From Verrucomicrobiota bacterium (lineage in GTDB: Bacteria; Verrucomicrobiota; Verrucomicrobiae; Limisphaerales; UBA11358), in the NCBI GenBank assembly GCA_014860005.1, contig JACZKP010000076.1:1-64000 (forward strand): a stretch of DNA of 64,000 bases, written 5' to 3'. Position numbers and translations under genes: made by a program. This document shows, one piece after another, positions 58,662-64,000 of the stretch; position 1 is the stretch's first letter; every line of letters begins with the position of its first letter. The notes beneath the pieces were generated by a model. It did no database searches and was not told the DNA's origin. It was given only the letters and a program-made list of their open reading frames with translations.

Positions 58662-59750
58662 ATGGCAGATCAGATTCAGAGTCCCGAGCAATTGGCCGGT
58701 GTGCTCAACCAACTAGTCGAGCGCAAGGTCAGCGACATTTATGTCTGCGCCGGGAAAACCATCCGTGTTCGCGCGAACGGCGAAGTCTGTCCCACCTCCA
58801 TCATCGCGCCGGACGAAAACGCGCTCGTCGCCTTTTTGAACCAAGCCGGCGAGACGGTGATCAAGGGCGCCATCACCCGGATGGAAATCTACCCGGAAGG
58901 ATCGGTGGACGGCGCCCTCACTTGCCACAAGAAACGTTACCGGTTCAATTTTTATCGTGTTCTCGATCCCGAGGCCTTGCGGCAGACGGCACGAATCGCG
59001 TTGCGGCCGTTGAACGATCACATTCCCACCCCGGATGAAATTCAACTGGATGCGCGCACTGTGCAGACCGTTGAAGCGTTCAAACAGGGTTTGGTGTTGG
59101 TCTGTGGTAAGACAGGTCAGGGAAAGTCAACCACATTGGCCGCGCTCCTCCAGCATCGCGCCGACACTTTTCGTGAACACATCATCACCCTCGAGCAGCC
59201 GGTCGAGTACATCCTGAAGAACGGACGCTCCGACATCTCTCAACGTGAAGTCGGCATTTCGGTAAACACATTTGCCTTCGGGTTGCGGGCGGCTCTGCGC
59301 CAGAACCCCGACACGATTCTCGTCGGCGAGATTCGCGATCACGAAACGGCCGACATCGCCTTGCGGGCCTCCGAATCCGGACATGTGGTCTTCGGCACCC
59401 TGCACACGTCCAACGCGGCACAGTCGATTGAACGGTTCGTCAACCTGTTTCCGTCCGCCGAACAGCCCAGCGTCTGGAACGTGCTCTCGACCAGCCTCAA
59501 GGCCATCCTGTGCCAAATCCTGGTCAAAGGCCGGGAGGGAGGACGGGTGGCGGCGCGGGAGATTCTGCTGGCGAATGACAGCGTGGCCTCCTACATCAAA
59601 CAGAAGGACCTGCAAGGGGTGCGCCGCGCCATCGAATCGGGCCACAACGACTTCGGCATGCAAAACTGGCAGAAGGCCGCGGAGATTCTCCATCGCCAGG
59701 GCCAAATCGACGGCGAAGTCAAAAAGGAGATCATCGCCCTCGGAACGTAA
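58662..59750 (+). CDS. PilT-like type IV pilus ATPase (second)
   Basis: 362 residues from ATG 58662. Walker A reads CGKTGQGKSTT (~147-157), with Lys in place of the usual Pro; Asp box LEQPVEYIL; GEIRDHETAD (~222-231); His box GHVVFGTLHTSNAAQSIERF. It has the PilT domain plan but lacks a clear AIRNLI retraction motif at the C-terminus. It heads the PilM-N-O-P genes, whose partner is normally PilB. Confidence 0.88.
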   Translation: MADQIQSPEQLAGVLNQLVERKVSDIYVCAGKTIRVRANGEVCPTSIIAPDENALVAFLNQAGETVIKGAITRMEIYPEGSVDGALTCHKKRYRFNFYRVLDPEALRQTARIALRPLNDHIPTPDEIQLDARTVQTVEAFKQGLVLVCGKTGQGKSTTLAALLQHRADTFREHIITLEQPVEYILKNGRSDISQREVGISVNTFAFGLRAALRQNPDTILVGEIRDHETADIALRASESGHVVFGTLHTSNAAQSIERFVNLFPSAEQPSVWNVLSTSLKAILCQILVKGREGGRVAAREILLANDSVASYIKQKDLQGVRRAIESGHNDFGMQNWQKAAEILHRQGQIDGEVKKEIIALGT

Positions 59751-59755
59751 CCACC

Positions 59756-60709
59756 ATGATCAACAGCATCTGCAGCATTCTTTCTTTTAAGGCGTTCATC
59801 GCTCGCAGCGACGATCCCTTGACTCACTTCAGCCGAAAGGTTGGCGGCCACGAATTTACCGTCGTGATCCTGGGCCATCAGCACATCAAATACGCAAAGG
59901 CGCGTCTGAAAAACAAAAAGCTGCATCTTGGCCAGCCACACGCCGCTTTCTGCGAAAACTTTCAAACCGCCGAAATGGATACAACGTGGGTCGGCGAGAT
60001 GCTCAACGAAACCGCCGGGGCAAAATACCTGCTTCTGGGCATCAACACGCCGTTCTCCAACATCAAAATCTACCCTGCCGATCACAAACTTCGCGAAATT
60101 GAGCGCGCGTTTGCCACCAATCTGGAGGCGGAGGTTGGCCGGACCTTCGAGAAGCAGATGAAGTATTTTCTGTCCCAAGCGGGAGGGCGAGTCTGCCTGA
60201 ATGCGGTCGAGAAGGAACGAATCGCCCAGCCCATCGAGAAGTTTCGCCACTGGGGTTACGAGGTGGTGAGCGTCTTCCATTATCCAACGGCCGTGCTGGC
60301 TTACGTCTCCACCTTGCCGCTGGATTGGGACAATCCCGGCGTCCTCGTTTATTACACCCAGAAGCTCATCGTTTTCATGGGCTGGCACAAGGGCGAAATC
60401 GTCACCGTCCGCAGCCGTCTGATTGCCGAAACGCAGCGCGGCGGTACTGGGACCAGACCCACTCTCAACGCCTTGAGCAAGGAAATTGACACCACCCTGC
60501 AGATCGTCTCCGGCAAGGCGGCTTCCGAGGTCGCCAACATTTACGTCTATCACGACCGCCAGGATCCGGCCTTCGGTGGTTTGGAGAGCATTCAAAGAAA
60601 CACCAAGTCCTTGGCGTGGGCGAGCGACCACATCGAAAGCCAGGTGCAGCCTTATCCCGAACCTGACTTGGGAATCATTCGCGAGTCTCACTCGCAAATC
60701 CAAGCATGA
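59756..60709 (+). CDS. pilM: PilM-like actin-fold pilus protein
   Basis: 317 residues, cytoplasmic. Layout and position (directly before PilN- and PilO-like genes) fit PilM; recognisable elements are FTVVILGHQHIKYAKARLKN in the first lobe, the VYYTQKLIVFMGWHKGEIVTVRS core strand region and an end segment with IYVYHDRQDP. The nucleotide-binding loops are degenerate. PilM anchors the inner-membrane PilN/O complex in the cytoplasm. Overlaps the next gene by 4 bases. Confidence 0.7.
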   Translation: MINSICSILSFKAFIARSDDPLTHFSRKVGGHEFTVVILGHQHIKYAKARLKNKKLHLGQPHAAFCENFQTAEMDTTWVGEMLNETAGAKYLLLGINTPFSNIKIYPADHKLREIERAFATNLEAEVGRTFEKQMKYFLSQAGGRVCLNAVEKERIAQPIEKFRHWGYEVVSVFHYPTAVLAYVSTLPLDWDNPGVLVYYTQKLIVFMGWHKGEIVTVRSRLIAETQRGGTGTRPTLNALSKEIDTTLQIVSGKAASEVANIYVYHDRQDPAFGGLESIQRNTKSLAWASDHIESQVQPYPEPDLGIIRESHSQIQA

Positions 60710-61293
60710 ATCCGCGTAATCTGAAACTGCCCGTCATCATCGACCTCCAGCCCGAGCCGGACGCGCCCCTTCTCCGGCTTCCGTGCTGGATGAAGTACCT
60801 CTTCATTCTTCTCTATGTCTGCACGCTGTTCGGGATGGGGCTGCTATTAAAAGAGGGTTACGCCTTTTTCAAACTCTACCAGTTGAAGGTGCAGGCCTTG
60901 CGCATCTCGGAAACAACCACGCGCGAGATCGCCACGTTGAACGAGCAGCTCATGGAGAACCGGCGCACCCAGCACAATTACGAACAATTCAAATACCGGC
61001 AACGAACCGTCCCGCGGCCAGGTCCACTGCTGGGCTGGCTGCCCGCTCTGGTAGGCCGCGCGCAACGCGCGCATTACATCACGTTGCAGCAGGCGAACGA
61101 CCGGGTGAACGTGCGTCTGGCACTCGAAAAAGCCATCGCGGACGGCGTCGTGCAGAACCCCGCGCCGCCGTCGGATTATCAAATCATTCAGGCTGGCGAG
61201 GAAACACCCAAATACCAGGAATTGCCGGCCAACCAGAGGCCCAATCCCAAGAACGAGTACACCGCGTTCGCAATACAACTCAAGAAGCAATGA
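60706..61293 (+). CDS. pilN: PilN-like inner-membrane protein
   Basis: 195 residues: ~25 cytoplasmic residues with a Pro-rich N-terminus, one membrane helix (YLFILLYVCTLFGMGLLL), then a periplasmic coiled coil (VQALRISETTTREIATLNEQ) and a small domain, the plan of PilN. The expected PilM-binding 'INLLP' motif at the N-terminus is not clear. ATG/TGA overlaps link it to PilM- and PilO-like genes. Confidence 0.7.
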   Translation: MNPRNLKLPVIIDLQPEPDAPLLRLPCWMKYLFILLYVCTLFGMGLLLKEGYAFFKLYQLKVQALRISETTTREIATLNEQLMENRRTQHNYEQFKYRQRTVPRPGPLLGWLPALVGRAQRAHYITLQQANDRVNVRLALEKAIADGVVQNPAPPSDYQIIQAGEETPKYQELPANQRPNPKNEYTAFAIQLKKQ

Positions 61294-61805
61294 AATCCAA
61301 CGGCATTCGAGCTCAACTGGCTGCCATGGCAGCGATCTTGTTTCTGGCGCTCGTCGCCATTGCGCCTTGGGTTGCTGGATCGCACATCCTGAAGCCGCTC
61401 TCCGGCAAATGGGGACGCATTATCAGGCACAAGGACGAGTTGCTCGCCGAAAAGGCGGGCTTGCAGTCGAAGCTCGGAGAGTTCCAGAACATGCCGGAGA
61501 AACAGAAAGCCAACGAGATATTTCAAAGGAACATCGACCAAACCGGTTTGGACTCGATCCAGGGCCTCATCAACAATGGCAAGTACTCCATCTACAGCTT
61601 CCGGACGGTCCAGCTCGATTCCAAGGAGACCAGCTTCAGCTTTGTCGCGCAATACAACACGCTCGGCCAGTTGCTGACCGACCTGTGGAACACATTCCAA
61701 TTCGTCGAACTCAGTTCGTTGGTCATGAAGCCCAGCCCCAACAAACCGGATGAGGATGTTGTCGCCACCCTGACCGTGCGTTTGCCTCAAATGCAAAGCA
61801 GATGA
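61290..61805 (+). CDS. pilO: PilO-like inner-membrane protein
   Basis: 171 residues from ATG 61290 (overlapping the previous stop). Membrane helix MAAILFLALVAIAPWVAG, coiled coil (KDELLAEKAGLQSKLGEFQN) and a ferredoxin-like periplasmic domain with YNTLGQLLTDLWNTFQFVEL and a VVATLTVRLPQ final strand, as in PilO. It pairs with the PilN-like protein. Confidence 0.75.
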   Translation: MKSNGIRAQLAAMAAILFLALVAIAPWVAGSHILKPLSGKWGRIIRHKDELLAEKAGLQSKLGEFQNMPEKQKANEIFQRNIDQTGLDSIQGLINNGKYSIYSFRTVQLDSKETSFSFVAQYNTLGQLLTDLWNTFQFVELSSLVMKPSPNKPDEDVVATLTVRLPQMQSR

Positions 61806-62683
61806 AAAACTCCATTCCAACTGCGCTCGCACTGCTGCTGGCGCCCGCACTCGTCGCTGCGCAAGATATAAAGCTGGCTTCAACTCCCAACGAGGCGAGC
61901 GCGAGTCGCAACGCACAAACAGCCAAGGCCACCACAACCGACGAAACTCCCATTCTGAAAGGCGCGGAGTTGAAGACCGAATGGGCCAGCGCGAGAAATC
62001 CATTCCGTTTCGAGGCGAATGACACCCCCGCCTACGCTCCTGAGCGCGTGGAACAGATGCAAGTGCTCGGGTTCAGCAAAATGCCGGACGAGCATGGATT
62101 TTTGCAGACCTACGCCTTCATCACCAAGACCACAGAAGGAGCGCACGTTCAAGGCAGTAAGTTGGAGACAAAAATCACGAAAGACGTGTATGTCCTCCGC
62201 GCGCTGCCCGAGAAACTTGACGAGCAGACGGTCACCACCGAGGAGCAGATAGAAGAGAGTTCGATTGCGCTCGGCAGCGAGCAGCTTTGGTTCTTGGGCA
62301 CTATCCAGACCAACAGCCAGACACTGGCAATCTTCATCCCTGACAACGCGACCTACCCGATCAAAGAGGAGGAATTGCGGCCATTTGAAATCCAGGATTC
62401 TCTCAAGGACCTGCATGTGCGCATCACCAAAGCCGGGGAAAAGATCAGCACCGAGGCACACGCTCCAAGAATCTTTCCGCGCCCCAAGACCAAGAGCACC
62501 CCGGCCAAGCCGGACACAACAGCGGCAGCGGCAGTCAGCAATTCCGCAGCCACCTCGTCCGTTCCAAAGCCAGAGGAGAAACCCACCCTTCACGGGAATC
62601 CTGCCAAGGCAGTCGATGACGCGCTCAAGGGGGAAGGCGCACAACAACCGATATCGGGAACTGCTGCTGGCAACAAATTATAG
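61802..62683 (+). CDS. PilP-position exported protein
   Basis: 293 residues. Signal peptide (IPTALALLLAPALVAAQ), an Ala/Thr/Asn-rich linker, a globular centre, and a disordered Pro/Ala/Lys-rich C-terminus. There is no lipobox Cys, unlike PilP of proteobacteria, so it is likely periplasmic. WASARNPFRFE recalls the 'RNPF' motif in PilP/GspC-class proteins that bridge to the secretin. Last gene of the pilus operon. Confidence 0.65.
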   Translation: MKNSIPTALALLLAPALVAAQDIKLASTPNEASASRNAQTAKATTTDETPILKGAELKTEWASARNPFRFEANDTPAYAPERVEQMQVLGFSKMPDEHGFLQTYAFITKTTEGAHVQGSKLETKITKDVYVLRALPEKLDEQTVTTEEQIEESSIALGSEQLWFLGTIQTNSQTLAIFIPDNATYPIKEEELRPFEIQDSLKDLHVRITKAGEKISTEAHAPRIFPRPKTKSTPAKPDTTAAAAVSNSAATSSVPKPEEKPTLHGNPAKAVDDALKGEGAQQPISGTAAGNKL

Positions 62684-62732
62684 CCCGCTACCCGAAGAAG
62701 CCCTGTGGTTCTGGCCCCTTTGTCTTGGGCCT

Positions 62733-64000
62733 TCATGTTCCCGAGATCACGAGATCCGATTTACACATGAAGTAGCGGTCCTCTCTGGTCGTGCGCAAAC
62801 ACGCCATGCGGAGCAGGTTTTCAAGTTCGCGGAAGTTGCCTTTGAACTCATGATCTTTGATTGCTTGGAAAGCGTCACAGCCGATCTCGGTAACCTCGGG
62901 AACCTTGCGTTTAGAATCGTTAGGGTTTATGTCCGGGTTCTGGAGCAGGCAATCGAGTATGAAAGGCAAATCGTCCATTCTTTTCCGCAAGGGAGGGACT
63001 TCCTCAATGTCGGTGAATCTAGCCAGCAAATCTGGCCGGAAATTGGCTTCGCTTTGAAGGTCACTCAAAGAGAGATTCGTCGCGGCGACCACCAGCACCG
63101 GACATTCAAATGAACTGTCTTTTGTCCAACCGCGTGGTTCGACTTTGTAATCATCCATGAAGCCGAGTAATTTCGCTTGGATTGCGGGGCTGGCAGTCCC
63201 AATTTCATCCAAAAAGATCACCCCTCCGACCACGTTTAGAAGTTTGCCGATGTCGCCTTCACCTTTGCCGTCGGTGTAGGCCCCCCGCGCATAGCCGAAG
63301 AGGTCATATTCGAGCATGTCTTCTTTGTGAAGCCATTCCGGAATGAAAATCTTTCTAAAATTGCTCGCGGCACCAGTAGGGTGTTTTTCGGTCTTAGCAA
63401 GGTGCTTTGCGAACAACGTTTTTCCCACCCCCGTCTCGCCCACGAGCAGGACTCGCGGCAGGCGCTCGATAGGCACGCCCAACGCGGGAAGCCTCGAGGG
63501 ATTACCCGACCCGGCGCTTAACATTTTGTGAATGGCTTCCTTGTGTCCTCTTTTGGTTTTGTCATCAAGGTCGCATGCGTTGTGAAACCGACGGGATATC
63601 AAATCCATTCGGGTGAGCAATTCTCCCATGCTGCCGAACATCATGCTGAGCAGCGAAGGATCATGCTTCCCAGGTGATCCGCTCAGTTGGACCCAGGTGC
63701 CCTTCTCGACTTTGGGAGTCTCTCGCACGGGCACCGGCTGGAGCCATGTCGAGCAGCGCTGTGTGATCAATTGCCGCAAAGCTCCTTCAGTCGCTTCGCC
63801 CTCAATGAACCCAATTTTAAAGTCGGTGACGTTTTGCCGTCCTGCCTCCTCCCGCCAAGCCTCCAAGTGGCCCGTGTAAATCGGCAACCCTTGGACAATC
63901 ACAAGGCAACGCGTCGAATTGATTTCAGGCAAGCCATCGCAGTCACGTGGAGACTCCTCATTTGTGACCCACGCCACGAAAAACGATAAGCCATTTGCCA
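62733..64000 (-). CDS. Sigma-54-type AAA+ protein without GAFTGA or HTH (partial)
   Basis: The reading frame runs off the right edge, so the start is unknown (a GTG at 63977 is the first start codon in the window). After ~170 residues of unassigned N-terminal region comes an enhancer-binding-type AAA+ domain: Walker A LVGETGVGKTLFAKHL, GYARGAYTDGKG where GAFTGA should be, Walker B VIFLDEIGTAS, sensor VLVVAATN, arginine-finger region FRPDLLARF, and FKGNFRELENLLRMA. It ends without the Fis-type HTH. Loss of the GAFTGA loop argues against sigma-54 activation. The region is more AT-rich than the pilus operon. Confidence 0.8.
   Translation of the reverse strand, partial: ANGLSFFVAWVTNEESPRDCDGLPEINSTRCLVIVQGLPIYTGHLEAWREEAGRQNVTDFKIGFIEGEATEGALRQLITQRCSTWLQPVPVRETPKVEKGTWVQLSGSPGKHDPSLLSMMFGSMGELLTRMDLISRRFHNACDLDDKTKRGHKEAIHKMLSAGSGNPSRLPALGVPIERLPRVLLVGETGVGKTLFAKHLAKTEKHPTGAASNFRKIFIPEWLHKEDMLEYDLFGYARGAYTDGKGEGDIGKLLNVVGGVIFLDEIGTASPAIQAKLLGFMDDYKVEPRGWTKDSSFECPVLVVAATNLSLSDLQSEANFRPDLLARFTDIEEVPPLRKRMDDLPFILDCLLQNPDINPNDSKRKVPEVTEIGCDAFQAIKDHEFKGNFRELENLLRMACLRTTREDRYFMCKSDLVISGT

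Noticed and set aside
1..64000. CRISPR arrays, insertion sequences, transposases or rRNA genes
   Set aside because: No regularly spaced repeats, no DDE or serine/tyrosine recombinase ORF and no rRNA-like sequence were seen on either strand.

Overview
The window looks like part of a large self-transmissible element (conjugative megaplasmid or integrative element) from a Gram-negative bacterium, probably in the Verrucomicrobiota/PVC group. The reasons are a GC-rich genome, lipoproteins and outer-membrane-type secretion parts, a small basic protein with a C-terminal SAAGRARISAAAKARWAKIK tract of a kind I associate with PVC and Acidobacteria genomes, and poor Shine-Dalgarno usage. No ribosomal or central-metabolic genes are present. 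The taxonomic call is inference only.

Layout. 0.2-13.8 kb: tRNA-Arg(UCG), an excisionase-like HTH protein, a B12-dependent ribonucleotide reductase (nrdJ) with a clear terminator, unknown proteins, a ParB-like protein, an unusual type-2 RNase H, a GHKL-ATPase/zincin fusion, an Xre-type regulator with an operator-like palindrome, and an endonuclease III. 13.8-19.7 kb: a minor-pilin operon with an 891-residue GspK/PilX-like protein and two further pseudopilins. 19.7-21.6 kb: two unknown minus-strand genes. 21.8-33.1 kb: a type IV secretion (conjugation) operon with VirB8-, VirB9/TraK-, VirB10/TraB-, lipoprotein-, VirB5/TrbJ-, VirB6/TrbL- and VirB2-like products. 33.1-37.6 kb: an AT-richer intruding segment with a short-Argonaute defence pair (Sir2-APAZ + short pAgo, SPARSA type) flanked by gene scraps (NmrA-like, kdpD 5' end) and ending in a truncated second virB2. 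37.7-41.1 kb: VirB4 and a VirB3-like protein. 41.2-49.1 kb: replication/repair genes (a DNA polymerase I with an N-terminal UDG-like domain, an XPD/DinG-like helicase, a canonical RNase HII). 49.1-52.2 kb: VanW, a methyltransferase, a small basic protein and three pseudopilins on the minus strand. 52.3-62.7 kb: a type IV pilus assembly operon (two PilT/VirB11-class ATPases, two free-standing MshEN-like proteins, PilM, PilN, PilO, PilP-like) with a zincin and unknown exported proteins. 62.7-64 kb: the C-terminal part of a sigma-54-type AAA+ protein running off the window.

Together the genes give the element its own dNTP supply, polymerase, RNA-primer removal and helicase, a mating channel, and a chromosomal-type (IVa-like) pilus machine. 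The pilus genes are spread over three clusters with at least seven prepilin-like proteins. Relaxase, coupling protein, integrase, secretin, PilC platform and prepilin peptidase are not in the window.

Regulation has a visible signature. A -10 box of the form TATAATGG or a close variant recurs in front of many transcription units, and in ten cases it ends only 5-6 bases before the initiator ATG, which predicts leaderless mRNAs. Several other units carry very short leader ORFs overlapping the start of the main gene.
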